From assembly GCA_022822125.1 (NCBI GenBank), contig JAJECF010000017.1, forward strand, positions 1-17,479: a stretch of 17,479 bases of DNA, read 5' to 3'. The translations under genes were made by a program, and so were the position numbers. Positions within the stretch are counted from its first letter, which is position 1. Each line of letters begins with the position of its first letter. A model generated the notes under the pieces. The model ran no database searches and had not been told where the DNA came from. It was given only the letters and a program-made list of their open reading frames with translations. Shown piece after piece: positions 1 to 8,358 of this stretch. The stretch comes from Alphaproteobacteria bacterium (GTDB lineage: Bacteria; Pseudomonadota; Alphaproteobacteria; Bin95).

Positions 1-35
1 CTCCGGCGCGTTGAACATAACCCCGCTTCCCGGCT

Positions 36-51
36 GCCGCCTAGAGGCGGC
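36..51. other. Perfect 6-bp hairpin upstream of the tRNA gene
   Basis: GCCGCC (36-41) and GGCGGC (46-51) are perfectly complementary around a TAGA loop. The hairpin lies 14 bases before the tRNA. No T run follows, so a canonical intrinsic terminator is not supported. It could end a transcript entering from the left or be chance in GC-rich DNA. No convincing -35/-10 pair for the tRNA is visible in bases 1-65. Confidence 0.25.
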
Positions 52-65
52 GTCGTGCGATCTGT

Positions 66-141
<76 letters not shown>

Positions 142-148
142 CTGCGCC

Positions 149-766
149 CTAACCCAGGTCTTCGCTGGCGAGCACCGCCATCAGCGCATAGACGCCGACC
201 TCGCCCTGTCCCGCAAGCGCCGCCGCCGCGCGCCGCGCCGCATCCTCGGTCGTCGTCTGAACCAGCACCGCCTGCTGCGCCTGGGTGTCCGGCCCGCGGA
301 TCGCGGCTTCCGCGGTCGGGCTGCCCGTCGCCGCCATGTCGAGCCGCCATCGCATCGCGGAAAGCGCCTCCCCGGCGGCGGCGAGCCCTTCCAGATCGAC
401 CGCGCCCAGGCCCTCGTCCGCGCGCAGCACCGCCGCCCAGGCGCCGATGGAGGCTTCGCCCGCCTCGCCCTCGACCGTCATCGCCGAGCGGATCGTGTTG
501 CGGAAGACGTGCATCGTGCGTTCTGTCCATGCGGTCGGGTCGTTCAGGCGGTCGCGATAGGGCTTCGACGCCAGCACGCCCACATCTTCCGTGCGGTACC
601 AGGTGAAATAGCCCCGGTCCGCCTCGACCGCGCGGTAGCGCACACCCTTCAGGAAGCCCGGCACGCCCACCCGCTCCGGCAGGTGCTCGCGGTTGTACCA
701 CTCGTTGAAATCCGCTTCGCCTTCGGCGGCGCAGTCGGTCCATACCGCCAGAATCCCGTTGCCCAT
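149..766 (-). CDS. EthD/DUF4286-like dimeric alpha-beta barrel protein, unknown function
   Basis: A 205-residue protein. The N-terminal half carries the pattern FNEWYNREHLPERVGVPGF (about residues 20-38), followed by a FTWY strand and a PTAWTERTMHVFRN segment. This resembles EthD/DUF4286-like proteins with a ferredoxin-like dimeric alpha-beta barrel, often found near catabolic genes. The C-terminal half (GAWAAVLR, then QAVLVQTTTEDAARRAAAAL and GVYALMAVL) looks like a second, degenerate copy of the same fold. The ATG at 764-766 was chosen because AGGAAGG (771-777, minus strand) lies four bases upstream. The open frame extends further upstream to 1150 but overlaps glnD and lacks family similarity there. 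It is divergent from glnD, with 97 bases between the starts. No enzymatic function can be assigned; I infer small-molecule binding at most. Confidence 0.8.
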   Translation of the reverse strand: MGNGILAVWTDCAAEGEADFNEWYNREHLPERVGVPGFLKGVRYRAVEADRGYFTWYRTEDVGVLASKPYRDRLNDPTAWTERTMHVFRNTIRSAMTVEGEAGEASIGAWAAVLRADEGLGAVDLEGLAAAGEALSAMRWRLDMAATGSPTAEAAIRGPDTQAQQAVLVQTTTEDAARRAAAALAGQGEVGVYALMAVLASEDLG

Positions 767-805
767 CGACCCTTCCTCATAACCGGCGCCGGCGAGCCCG
801 CCGCC

Positions 806-834
806 TTGACGGGCCGCCCTCTGCCGCCCATGGT
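806..834 (+). promoter_or_regulatory. Candidate sigma-70-type promoter for glnD
   Basis: TTGACG (806-811) is separated by 17 bases from CATGGT (829-834), about 30 bases before the GTG start of glnD. The -35 matches five of six consensus bases; the -10 is poor (three of six). It lies in the divergent region shared with the gene at 149-766. This is a plausible but unproven promoter. Confidence 0.35.
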
Positions 835-863
835 CGCGCCTGACGGCAGCGAGGGCAAGGCGC

Positions 864-3605
864 GTGGACGGAGCCGGCCTGCAATATGCCGGGGAAAGCG
901 CCCGGCAGGCCACGCGGACGGTCGCCCGGCTCGACGCGCTCGGCGCCGAATCCCGGCCTGGCCGGGACCAGGCTCTCGCCATACTGAAGGAAGGCGTGGA
1001 GGAGACGCGCGGGGCCGTGCGCGCCGCTTTCGAGGCCGGCCGGCCGGCCCCTGTCGCGATGGCCGAACTCTCCGCCGCCATGGACCGGATCGCGGGCGGG
1101 CTGTTCGATTTCGTCGCCGGGACCGCGTTTCCCGCCGCCAACCCGACCACCGGAGACCGCTTCGCGCTTGTCGCCCAGGGCGGCTACGGGCGCGGCGGCC
1201 TCGCCCCCTATTCGGACCTCGACCTGTTGTTCCTCCTGCCCTGGAAGGTCACGCCCCGGGTGGAGCAGATCGTCGAATATGCGCTGCTGCTGCTCTGGGA
1301 TACGGGCCTCAAGGTCGGCCACGCCACCCGTTCGGTCGAGGAATGCCTCCGCCTCGCCGGCCGCGACGCGACGATCTGCACCAGCCTGCTTGAAACGCGC
1401 TTCCTCTGGGGCGAGGCCGGCCTTTACGACGAGTTCCGAACCCGCTTCGCCGACGAGCTGGTGAAGAAGACCGGCCCGGAATTCGCCGAACGGAAACTGG
1501 CCGAGCGCGACGAGCGCCATCTGCGCTTCGGCGACAGCCGCTATGTCGTCGAGCCGAATGTCAAGGAAGGCAAGGGCGGGCTGCGCGACCTGCACACGCT
1601 CTACTGGATCGCCAAATATCTCTACCGGGTGGACGATGTGGGCGAACTGGCGGGCAAGGGCGTGTTTGCGCCGGCCGAGCTCGCGGCGTTCCGCAAGGCC
1701 GAACGGTTCCTCTCGACCGTCCGCTGCCACCTGCATTACCTGGCCGGGCGCGCCGAGGAGCGGCTGACCTTCGACCTCCAGCAGGAGATCGCCGCCCGGC
1801 TCGGCTATCGCGGCCGCGCCGGCGCGCGCCCCGTCGAGCGCTTCATGAAGCATTACTACCTCGTGGCGAAGAAGGTGGGAGACCTGACGCGTATCTTCTG
1901 CGCCGCTCTGGAGGACGAACACCGCCGCCGGCCGCTGCTCTCCCTCTCCCGGCTGCTGACCCGCGACCGGCAGATGGGCCCGTTCACCGCCGAGCGCGGC
2001 TGGCTCGACCTCGCGAGGGAGGATGCCTTCGAGACGGACCCGGCGGACATGCTGCGGCTCTTCCACGAGGCCCAGCGCCACGACCTCGATATCCATCCGG
2101 CAGCGCTCAGGCAGGTGACGCGGAATCTGCACCGGATCGATTCCGGCTTCCACTGCCGGCCGGAAGCCGCCGCGCTTTTCCTGGACATGATGACCTCGCC
2201 GAAGGCGCCCGACGCAACGCTCCGGCGGATGAACGAGGCGGGGCTGCTCGGCCGTCTCATCCCGGTGTTCGGACGGGTCGTGGCGCAGATGCAATACGAC
2301 ATGTACCACACTTATACGGTGGACGAGCACACGATCCGGGCCATCGGCATCCTGCACCGCATCGAACAGGGCGAGCTCCGGGACGAGACGCCGGTCGCCT
2401 CGGAAATTGTCCACAAGGTGCTGTCGCGCCGGGCGCTCTATCTTGCGGTCTTCATGCACGATATCGCCAAGGGGCGCGGCGGCGACCATTCGGTGCTGGG
2501 GGCCGAGGACGCGCTCAGGCTCGGGCCGGAACTCGGCCTCACCGACGAGGAGACCGAAACGGTCTCCTGGCTGGTTCGCCACCATCTCGCCATGAGCGCG
2601 GCGGCCTTCAAGCTCGACCTCAACGATGCGCGCGCCGTCGCCGATTTCGCGGATCTGGTGCAATCGCCGGAGCGGCTCCGGCTGCTGCTGGTGCTGACCG
2701 TGGCCGACATCCGCGCCGTCGGCCCCAATGTCTGGAACGGCTGGAAGGCGGCGCTGCTGCGCGAACTCTATTTCAAGACCGAGGAGTTGCTGACCGGAGG
2801 CGACATCCGCCTCGCCGCCGCCGAGCGGGTGCGCGAAGCGCAGGACGGCCTGCGCGCCGCCCTGCCCGGCTGGCCGGACGAGGTCTTCCGGACCTTCGCC
2901 GAGGCCGCGCCGGCCAGCTACTGGCTCGCCTGGGACCGCGACACGCTGGCGCATCACGCGGGCATGATCGCGGAGGTGCGGGACGATCCCGCCGCGCTTT
3001 CCGTGAAGGCGCGCATCGACGAGGGGCGCGCGGTCACCGAGGTCGTGTTCTGCGCGCACGATCATCCGGGCCTGTTCTCGCGCCTCGCCGGCGCGCTGGC
3101 GGCTTCCGGCATGAGCGTCGTCGAGGCCCGGGTCTTCACCTTTGCGGACGGAATCGCCATCGACGCCTTCCAGGTCCAGGACGCCGAAGGGCGGGCGGTG
3201 ACCGGCGCGCGCCGCCTGCAGGCGCTGGAGCGCCGGGTGCGGGAGGCGCTCGGCGGCGAGATCGACCTCCGGCGCGAGGTCGGGCGCCAGCGGGCCTGGC
3301 CCTCGCGCACCGCCGTGTTCACCGTGCCGCCCCGCGTGCTGATCGACAATCGCGCCTCGGCCGCCCACACCGTCATCGAGGTCAACGGGCGCGACCGTCC
3401 GGGCTTCCTGTTCGATGTGGCGCGCGCGCTCTCCGACCTCAGCCTCCGGATCGCGACGGCCCGCATCGCCACCTATGGCGAACGGGTGGTCGATGTCTTC
3501 TATGTCAAGGATGTGTTCGGGCTGAAAGTGGTCCATGACGGCAAGCTCGCCCGCGTGCATGAGCGCCTGCTCCAGGCGGTCGCGGGCCCGGACGAAACCG
3601 GCTGA
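864..3605 (+). CDS. glnD: [Protein-PII] uridylyltransferase / uridylyl-removing enzyme GlnD
   Basis: GlnD is the bifunctional cytoplasmic sensor that uridylylates PII proteins when glutamine is low and removes UMP when it is high, so controlling glutamine synthetase and nitrogen-regulated transcription. The 913-residue length fits the family. The nucleotidyltransferase motif GGYGRGG (106-112) is followed by SDLDLLF with catalytic D118 and D120. The conserved EPNVKEGKGGLRDLH block lies just after residue 230. The HD phosphohydrolase domain has H489, H532-D533, H573-H574 and D615. Two C-terminal ACT domains, the glutamine sensors, begin near residues 727 and 835 (HDHPGLFSRLAGAL and GRDRPGFLFDVARAL). 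The start is GTG at 864, with GAGGG and AAGG just upstream; the first ATGs downstream would cut the N-terminal helix. murJ follows after 9 bases, probably co-transcribed. Confidence 0.97.
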   Translation: MDGAGLQYAGESARQATRTVARLDALGAESRPGRDQALAILKEGVEETRGAVRAAFEAGRPAPVAMAELSAAMDRIAGGLFDFVAGTAFPAANPTTGDRFALVAQGGYGRGGLAPYSDLDLLFLLPWKVTPRVEQIVEYALLLLWDTGLKVGHATRSVEECLRLAGRDATICTSLLETRFLWGEAGLYDEFRTRFADELVKKTGPEFAERKLAERDERHLRFGDSRYVVEPNVKEGKGGLRDLHTLYWIAKYLYRVDDVGELAGKGVFAPAELAAFRKAERFLSTVRCHLHYLAGRAEERLTFDLQQEIAARLGYRGRAGARPVERFMKHYYLVAKKVGDLTRIFCAALEDEHRRRPLLSLSRLLTRDRQMGPFTAERGWLDLAREDAFETDPADMLRLFHEAQRHDLDIHPAALRQVTRNLHRIDSGFHCRPEAAALFLDMMTSPKAPDATLRRMNEAGLLGRLIPVFGRVVAQMQYDMYHTYTVDEHTIRAIGILHRIEQGELRDETPVASEIVHKVLSRRALYLAVFMHDIAKGRGGDHSVLGAEDALRLGPELGLTDEETETVSWLVRHHLAMSAAAFKLDLNDARAVADFADLVQSPERLRLLLVLTVADIRAVGPNVWNGWKAALLRELYFKTEELLTGGDIRLAAAERVREAQDGLRAALPGWPDEVFRTFAEAAPASYWLAWDRDTLAHHAGMIAEVRDDPAALSVKARIDEGRAVTEVVFCAHDHPGLFSRLAGALAASGMSVVEARVFTFADGIAIDAFQVQDAEGRAVTGARRLQALERRVREALGGEIDLRREVGRQRAWPSRTAVFTVPPRVLIDNRASAAHTVIEVNGRDRPGFLFDVARALSDLSLRIATARIATYGERVVDVFYVKDVFGLKVVHDGKLARVHERLLQAVAGPDETG

Positions 3606-3614
3606 GGACTGGCG

Positions 3615-5177
3615 ATGGCGCTCCTGCGCGCCGCTGTGACCGTCGGCGGCTATACGATGGCGAGCCGGGTGCTGGGCTTCGTGCGCGACCTTGCATTCGC
3701 CGCCCTGCTCGGCGCGGGGCCCGTCGCCGACGCCTTTCTCGTCGCCTTCCGCCTGCCCAACCTGTTCCGCCGGCTGTTTGCGGAGGGCGCGTTCGCGGCC
3801 GCCTTCGTACCGATGTTCTCGGGCCGGCTCCAGCAGGACGGGCGAAAGGCGGCGCTCGCTTTCGGCGAGGAGGTGCTGGCGGTGCTGTTCGCCACGCTGC
3901 TCGTGTTCACCGCGCTTGCCGAGGCCTTCATGCCGATCCTGGTGGCGATCCTGGCGCCGGGCTTCCTCGACCAGCCGGAGCGCTTCGGCCCGGCCGTGCT
4001 CTTCTCGCGGCTCACCTTCCCCTATCTCATGTGCATGGCGCTGCTCGCCTTCTTCGCCGGCATATTGAACAGCTTCTACCGCTTCGCAGTTCCGTCGGCC
4101 GCGCCGATCCTGCTCAATGTCGTGCTCATCGCCGCGCTCGCCGTGTCGGCGCTGTGGACGGGCGCGCCGGGGCTCGCGCTGTCCATCGGCGTCTGCCTTG
4201 CCGGGTTCGGGCAATTGGCGCTGATTCTCTGGGACATGCGCCGGGCGCGGCTCAGGCTCAGGCTGCGCCGGCCCCGGCTCACGCGCGGCGTCCGGCGGTT
4301 GCTCCGCCAATTGGTCCCGGGCGCTCTGTCCGCCGGCGCGCTCCAGATCAATCTGCTCATCGGCACGATGATCGCCTCGCTGCTGCCGACCGGGGCGGTT
4401 GCCTGGCTTCACTATGCGGACCGCATCTACCAGCTGCCGCTCGGCGTGGTGGGCATCGCGCTCGGCACGGCGCTGCTGCCCCGGCTCGCCCGTGCGCTGC
4501 GGGCTGGCGACAATGCAGGCGCATCGGACGAGATGAACCGCGCCATCGAGATCGCCATGCTGCTGGCGCTGCCGGCCGCCGCCGCGCTTGTCGTCATGCC
4601 GCAGGCTGTTGCGGGCGCCCTGTTCGAGCGCGGCGCCTTTTCCGCGGCGGATACGCAAGCGACGGCGGCGGCCATCGCCGCTTTCGCCGCCGGGCTGCCG
4701 GCTTTCGTCCTGGCGCGGGTGTTGCAGCCCGGCTTCTTCGCGCGCGGCGACATGCGCAGCCCGTTCCGGATCACGGTCGTCGCCGTGGCGCTCAATACCG
4801 GCCTCAGCCTGGCGCTTTACCGGGAGTTCGGGCATGTCGGCATCGCGGCTGCGACCAGCGTCGCCGCCTGGGCGAATGCAGGCCTCCTGTGGACGATGCT
4901 GCGCCGCGGCGGCCATTGCGAAGCGGACCGACGGCTGCGCTCCCGCCTGCCGCGCGCAGCAGGCGCAGCGCTCGTCATGGCGGCTGCGCTTCTCGGCGGG
5001 TTGGAAGCGCTCGGCCCCTGGCTTGCCGGCGGCGAGGGCGCGCGCATCGGGGCGCTCGCTGCGCTCTGCAGCGGCGGCTTCGCGGTGTTTGCCCTCGCCG
5101 CCCTCGCCCTCGGCGCTGTCAGGCCGGCGGAACTGCGCCGGCTTGCGGCCCGGCGAAGTATGTCCCCGGACGACTGA
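3615..5177 (+). CDS. murJ: Lipid II flippase MurJ (MviN family)
   Basis: MurJ is an inner-membrane MOP-superfamily transporter that flips lipid II to the periplasm for peptidoglycan synthesis. The 520 residues are hydrophobic throughout, consistent with 14 transmembrane helices. The N-terminal signature SRVLGFVRD and the block ADAFLVAFRLPNLFRRLFAEGAF are unmistakable. Residues R18, R24, D25, D39, R52 and R270 (in YADRIYQLP) fall at the same numbers as functionally important residues recalled for E. coli MurJ. The ATG at 3615 is preceded by GAGGA overlapping the glnD stop, giving a 9-base gap and probable translational linkage. In many alphaproteobacteria trpS follows glnD-murJ; here argD does, after a 192-base leader region. 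Confidence 0.97.
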   Translation: MALLRAAVTVGGYTMASRVLGFVRDLAFAALLGAGPVADAFLVAFRLPNLFRRLFAEGAFAAAFVPMFSGRLQQDGRKAALAFGEEVLAVLFATLLVFTALAEAFMPILVAILAPGFLDQPERFGPAVLFSRLTFPYLMCMALLAFFAGILNSFYRFAVPSAAPILLNVVLIAALAVSALWTGAPGLALSIGVCLAGFGQLALILWDMRRARLRLRLRRPRLTRGVRRLLRQLVPGALSAGALQINLLIGTMIASLLPTGAVAWLHYADRIYQLPLGVVGIALGTALLPRLARALRAGDNAGASDEMNRAIEIAMLLALPAAAALVVMPQAVAGALFERGAFSAADTQATAAAIAAFAAGLPAFVLARVLQPGFFARGDMRSPFRITVVAVALNTGLSLALYREFGHVGIAAATSVAAWANAGLLWTMLRRGGHCEADRRLRSRLPRAAGAALVMAAALLGGLEALGPWLAGGEGARIGALAALCSGGFAVFALAALALGAVRPAELRRLAARRSMSPDD

Positions 5178-5212
5178 TACCGGCGGATCGTCGATCGCAG
5201 CCAGTGGTGGCG

Positions 5213-5263
5213 GCCGGTTCGGCCGGCTCATCCCCCCAAAGGAGGGCGCACGGCGCGGCGCCC
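5213..5263. other. Two GC-rich hairpins downstream of murJ
   Basis: GCCGG (5213-5217) pairs with CCGGC (5223-5227) around TTCGG. GGGCGC (5244-5249) pairs with GCGCCC (5258-5263) around eight bases. They lie 35-85 bases after the murJ stop and just before the argD promoter. Neither has a T tract, so they are at best Rho-assisted or weak stops for the glnD-murJ transcript. Confidence 0.3.
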
Positions 5264-5277
5264 GGCAGACCGGGGCA

Positions 5278-5307
5278 TTGACAAGCCGCGCCGGCAACCG
5301 CTAATGC
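5278..5307 (+). promoter_or_regulatory. Candidate sigma-70-type promoter for argD-argF-hslO
   Basis: A perfect TTGACA (5278-5283) is followed by an 18-base spacer and TAATGC (5302-5307), or 17 bases and CTAATG. This is the best promoter match seen in the window. It would start transcription near 5314, leaving a leader of about 55 bases before argD. Confidence 0.55.
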
Positions 5308-5313
5308 CGGCTT

Positions 5314-5343
5314 CCCCGTCCGCTCGCGGCGGGGTTGTCGTTT
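5314..5343 (+). terminator. Leader hairpin with T-rich tail; terminator or attenuator candidate
   Basis: CCCCG (5314-5318) pairs with CGGGG (5330-5334), and CCG (5320-5322) pairs with CGG (5327-5329), leaving a bulged T and a CTCG loop. TTGTCGTTT (5335-5343) follows immediately. The T tract is interrupted, so termination would be partial. It sits at or just after the predicted transcription start of the arginine genes. It could stop read-through from murJ, attenuate argD, or be a stabilising 5' structure. Confidence 0.4.
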
Positions 5344-5356
5344 GAAGACCCAAATG

Positions 5357-5363
5357 AAGGAGA
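5357..5363 (+). promoter_or_regulatory. Ribosome binding site fixing the argD GTG start
   Basis: AAGGAGA lies six bases before the GTG at 5370. It supports this GTG over the in-frame ATG at 5385, which has no such site at the right distance. Confidence 0.7.
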
Positions 5364-5369
5364 CCACTC

Positions 5370-6551
5370 GTGATCGCCCCCCTGATGCCGACCTATGGGG
5401 ATCGGGACATCGCTTTCGAGAAAGGCGAGGGACCGTACCTCTTCGCGTCCGACGGGCGGCGGTTCCTGGACTTCGGCGGCGGGATCGCCGTGACCGCTCT
5501 CGGCCACGCCCATCCCGGCCTCGTCGCCGCGCTCCAGGATCAGGCCGGCCGGCTCTGGCATACCTCGAACCTGTACAATATCCCGAATCAGGAGCGAGCC
5601 GGGCGACGGCTGACTGAGAACAGCTTCGCGGACACGGTCTTCTTCTGCAATTCCGGCCTCGAGGCTATCGAGTGCGGCATCAAGCTCGTGCGCAAGCACT
5701 ATGCCGACAAGGGCGAGGCGGAGCGTTTCCGCATCGTCACCGTCGAGGGCTGCTTCCACGGCCGCTCGCTCGCCTCCATCGCGGCTTCCGGTCAGGAGAA
5801 GCTCTACAAGGGCTTCGGCCCGGTGACGGAGGGCTTCGACCAGGTGGCCTTCGGCAACCTCAACGAGTTGCGCGCGGCCGTGTCCGGTGAAACCTGCGCC
5901 ATTCTGGTGGAGCCGGTACAGGGCGAAGGCGGCATCCGCCCGATGTCCGCGGACTACCTGAAGGGCGTGCGCAAGATCTGCGACGAGTTCGGCCTGCTCA
6001 TGTTCCTCGATGAGGTGCAATGCGGAATGGGCCGCACCGGCAAGCTGTTCGCCTATGAATGGGCGGGCGTCCGCCCGGACGTGATGGCGCTCGCCAAGGG
6101 CCTCGGCGGCGGCTTCCCCGTCGGCGCCTGCCTTGCTACGGAAGAAGCGGCATCAGGCATGGTCGCGGGCACGCATGGCTCCACCTTCGGCGGCAATCCG
6201 CTGGCAACGGCCGTGGTCAACGCCGTGCTGGACGCGGTGCTTGCCGAGGGCTTCCTCGACGGTGTGCGGGCGCGCGCGGCGGACCTGCAAGCACGGCTGG
6301 AAGCGCTTTCGGCGCGCTATCCCGACACGATTCTCGAGGTGCGCGGCATGGGCATGATGATCGGCCTGCGCACCGGCCCCGCGAATGGCGAGTTTGTGGG
6401 CGCGCTCCGCCGCCAAGGCCTGCTTGCGGTGCCCGCCGGCGAGAATGTCGTGCGGCTGCTGCCGCCGCTGGTCGTCGAGGACTCGCATGTCGGCGAGGCG
6501 GTCGACATGGTCGAAGGCGCTTGCCGGGAATTCGCCGCCGCCGCTGCGTGA
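5370..6551 (+). CDS. argD: Acetylornithine aminotransferase (ArgD)
   Basis: A class III PLP-dependent aminotransferase that converts N-acetylglutamate semialdehyde and glutamate to N-acetylornithine in arginine synthesis; many ArgDs also serve as succinyldiaminopimelate aminotransferase for lysine. Length is 393 residues, normal for ArgD. Signatures are [16 protein letters not shown] at the N-terminus, [10 protein letters not shown] near residues 90-100, CFHGRSLAS, and [13 protein letters not shown] with the cofactor-contacting D214. The Schiff-base lysine is K243 in [11 protein letters not shown], followed by [10 protein letters not shown]. Usual ArgDs read NSGAEA where this has NSGLEA. The start is GTG with a strong upstream AAGGAG. 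argF follows five bases after the stop, so the two are very likely one operon. Adjacency to argF makes the arginine role more secure than sequence alone. Confidence 0.95.
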   Translation: MIAPLMPTYGDRDIAFEKGEGPYLFASDGRRFLDFGGGIAVTALGHAHPGLVAALQDQAGRLWHTSNLYNIPNQERAGRRLTENSFADTVFFCNSGLEAIECGIKLVRKHYADKGEAERFRIVTVEGCFHGRSLASIAASGQEKLYKGFGPVTEGFDQVAFGNLNELRAAVSGETCAILVEPVQGEGGIRPMSADYLKGVRKICDEFGLLMFLDEVQCGMGRTGKLFAYEWAGVRPDVMALAKGLGGGFPVGACLATEEAASGMVAGTHGSTFGGNPLATAVVNAVLDAVLAEGFLDGVRARAADLQARLEALSARYPDTILEVRGMGMMIGLRTGPANGEFVGALRRQGLLAVPAGENVVRLLPPLVVEDSHVGEAVDMVEGACREFAAAAA

Positions 6552-6556
6552 GGGCC

Positions 6557-7459
6557 ATGAGCGCGCCGCGCCATTTCCTCGACCTCAAGGACCACGACGG
6601 GGCCGCGCTCCGCCGCATCCTGGACCGGGCCCTCGCCTTCAAGGCGGGGGATCCGGACCGGCCGCTGGAGGGCAAGACGCTCGCCATGCTCTTCGAGCAG
6701 CCCTCGACCCGCACCCGCGTGTCCTTCGAGGTCGCCATGCGCCAGCTCGGCGGGCATGTCATCGTGCTTTCGGGCCAGGATACCCAGGTCAAGCGCGGCG
6801 AGAGTTGGGCGGACACCGCGCGGGTGCTGTCTCGCTATGTCGATGCGATCATGATCCGCACCGACAGCCACGACAAGCTGACCGAGCTTGCCGCCCACGC
6901 CCGCGTGCCGGTCATCAACGGCCTGACGGACCGCTCGCATCCCTGCCAGCTTATGGCGGATGTGATGACCTTCGAGGAACAGCGCGGCGCCATCGCCGGC
7001 AAGCGCATCGCCTGGAGCGGCGACGGCAACAATGTCGCGACGAGCTGGATCCACGCCGCAGCCCGTTTCGACTTCGACTTCGCCGTCGCCTGTCCGCCGG
7101 AGCGCCGCCCGCCGGCGGACGCGCTCGCCTGGGCCCGGGCGAACGGCGCGCGGGTCAGCATCCATGACGAACCGCAGGCGGCCGTCCGCGATGCCCATGC
7201 GGTCGTCACCGATGTCTGGGTGTCGATGAATGACGGTGGGAAGGAGAGCCGCCACAACATGCTCGCGCCCTACCGCGTCGATGAAGGGTTGATGGCGGGG
7301 GCGCGGCCGGATGCAATTTTCCTGCACTGCCTGCCGGCGCATCGCGGCGAGGAGGTGTCCGGCGCGGTGATCGACGGGCCGCAATCGGTCGTCTGGGACG
7401 AGGCCGAAAACCGGCTGCACGCCCAGAAGGGCATTCTCGCCTGGTGCCTCGGGCGGTAG
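6557..7459 (+). CDS. argF: Ornithine carbamoyltransferase (ArgF)
   Basis: Transfers the carbamoyl group from carbamoyl phosphate to ornithine, giving citrulline in the cytoplasm. At 300 residues it is complete and near the short end of the family. The carbamoyl-phosphate motif STRTR is at 50-54, preceded by FEQP. HPCQ is at 128-131, the ornithine-side motif DVWVSM at 219-224, and the catalytic-cysteine loop [12 protein letters not shown] at 256-267. The ATG at 6557 has AGGG from the end of argD just upstream; the longer open frame to its left is a shadow of argD. It lies between argD (5-base gap) and hslO (9-base gap), as in other alphaproteobacteria. Confidence 0.97.
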   Translation: MSAPRHFLDLKDHDGAALRRILDRALAFKAGDPDRPLEGKTLAMLFEQPSTRTRVSFEVAMRQLGGHVIVLSGQDTQVKRGESWADTARVLSRYVDAIMIRTDSHDKLTELAAHARVPVINGLTDRSHPCQLMADVMTFEEQRGAIAGKRIAWSGDGNNVATSWIHAAARFDFDFAVACPPERRPPADALAWARANGARVSIHDEPQAAVRDAHAVVTDVWVSMNDGGKESRHNMLAPYRVDEGLMAGARPDAIFLHCLPAHRGEEVSGAVIDGPQSVVWDEAENRLHAQKGILAWCLGR

Positions 7460-7468
7460 CGCGGGCGC

Positions 7469-8356
7469 ATGGAGGCGCGCGCGGGGCTTCGCGACGACTA
7501 TGTCAGGCCGTTCCGGCTGGCCGGCACGCGCGTGCGCGGCCGGCTGGTGCGCCTCGGGCCGGAAATCGCGCGGATCCTCGACCGGCACGCCTATCCCGAT
7601 GCGGCGGCGGAAGCGCTCGGCGAAGCGCTGGCGATCGCGGCGGCGCTGTCGCAGTCGCTCAAGGCGGACGGCGTCTTCACGCTTCAGGTCGAAGGCGACG
7701 GCGCGGTCCGCCGGCTCGTGGCGGATATCGATTCGACAGGGCTGATGCGCGGCTTCGCCGGCTTCGAGGGCGAGGCCGGGCCGGCAGGCGGCGCGCTCTT
7801 CGGCGCCGGCTATCTGGCGCTCACCTTCGATCCCGCCGACGGCGGCGAGCGCTACCAGGGCGTGGTCGAACTCGCGACGGGCGGCCTCGCGCCGTCCGTC
7901 CTGCATTATTTCCGCCAGTCGGAGCAGATCGACACCTGCCTGGCGGCCGCCTGCGACCGGCGCGGCGGGGCCTGGCGGGCCGCGGCGCTTGTGCTCCAGC
8001 GCCTTCCGGACGATCCGGGCCCGCCCGAGGAGACGGACGAACTCTGGACCCGGCTCGGGCATTACATGGCGACCGTCGGGCCGGACGAACTGCTCGACGC
8101 GGCCTTGCCGGGCGATGCGCTGCTGCTGCGCCTTTTCCACCGCGACGAGCTGCGCGTCGATCCCGCCCTGCCGCTTCGCGACGGCTGCCGTTGCGGCGGC
8201 CGGGCGCGCATGGAAACCGTGCTCCGCGCGCTCTCCGCCGGGGAGATGGACGACATGCGCCGCGAGGACGGCTCCCTGGAGATGGTCTGCCAGTTCTGCG
8301 GCCGCGCGGAAGCCTTCTCCGCCGCTCAGACCGCCGCTCTCGTTCGCGCGCCCTGA
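7469..8356 (+). CDS. hslO: Redox-regulated molecular chaperone Hsp33
   Basis: Hsp33 is a cytoplasmic holdase activated by oxidative stress through loss of zinc and disulfide formation. The 295-residue protein has the family core (RGRLVRLG, then LQVEGDG, HYFRQSEQI and LPDDPGPPEE). The four zinc-binding cysteines lie at C240 and C242 (CRC) and at C274 and C277 (CQFC), so the redox switch is intact. The ATG at 7469 has only a weak GCGGG upstream, suggesting translational coupling with argF nine bases away. The pairing of an oxidative-stress chaperone with argDF is recurrent in alphaproteobacteria, but its reason is not evident. The stop codon is two bases from the stop of the convergent dioxygenase gene. 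Confidence 0.95.
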   Translation: MEARAGLRDDYVRPFRLAGTRVRGRLVRLGPEIARILDRHAYPDAAAEALGEALAIAAALSQSLKADGVFTLQVEGDGAVRRLVADIDSTGLMRGFAGFEGEAGPAGGALFGAGYLALTFDPADGGERYQGVVELATGGLAPSVLHYFRQSEQIDTCLAAACDRRGGAWRAAALVLQRLPDDPGPPEETDELWTRLGHYMATVGPDELLDAALPGDALLLRLFHRDELRVDPALPLRDGCRCGGRARMETVLRALSAGEMDDMRREDGSLEMVCQFCGRAEAFSAAQTAALVRAP

Positions 8357-8358
8357 GG

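Noticed and set aside
11..47. TTGAAC (11-16) with TAGAGG (42-47) as a tRNA promoter
   Set aside because: The spacer is 25 bases, too long for a sigma-70 promoter, and no alternative -10 lies at the correct distance.
777..5297. A 1506-codon open frame on the minus strand across glnD and murJ
   Set aside because: It is antisense to two clear genes. Its composition (rich in Arg, Glu, Gly, Ala and His) is what the complement of GC-biased codons gives, and no domain is recognisable.
6317..8140. A 607-codon minus-strand open frame over argF and hslO
   Set aside because: Shadow of real genes in high-GC DNA, with no domain similarity or ribosome site.
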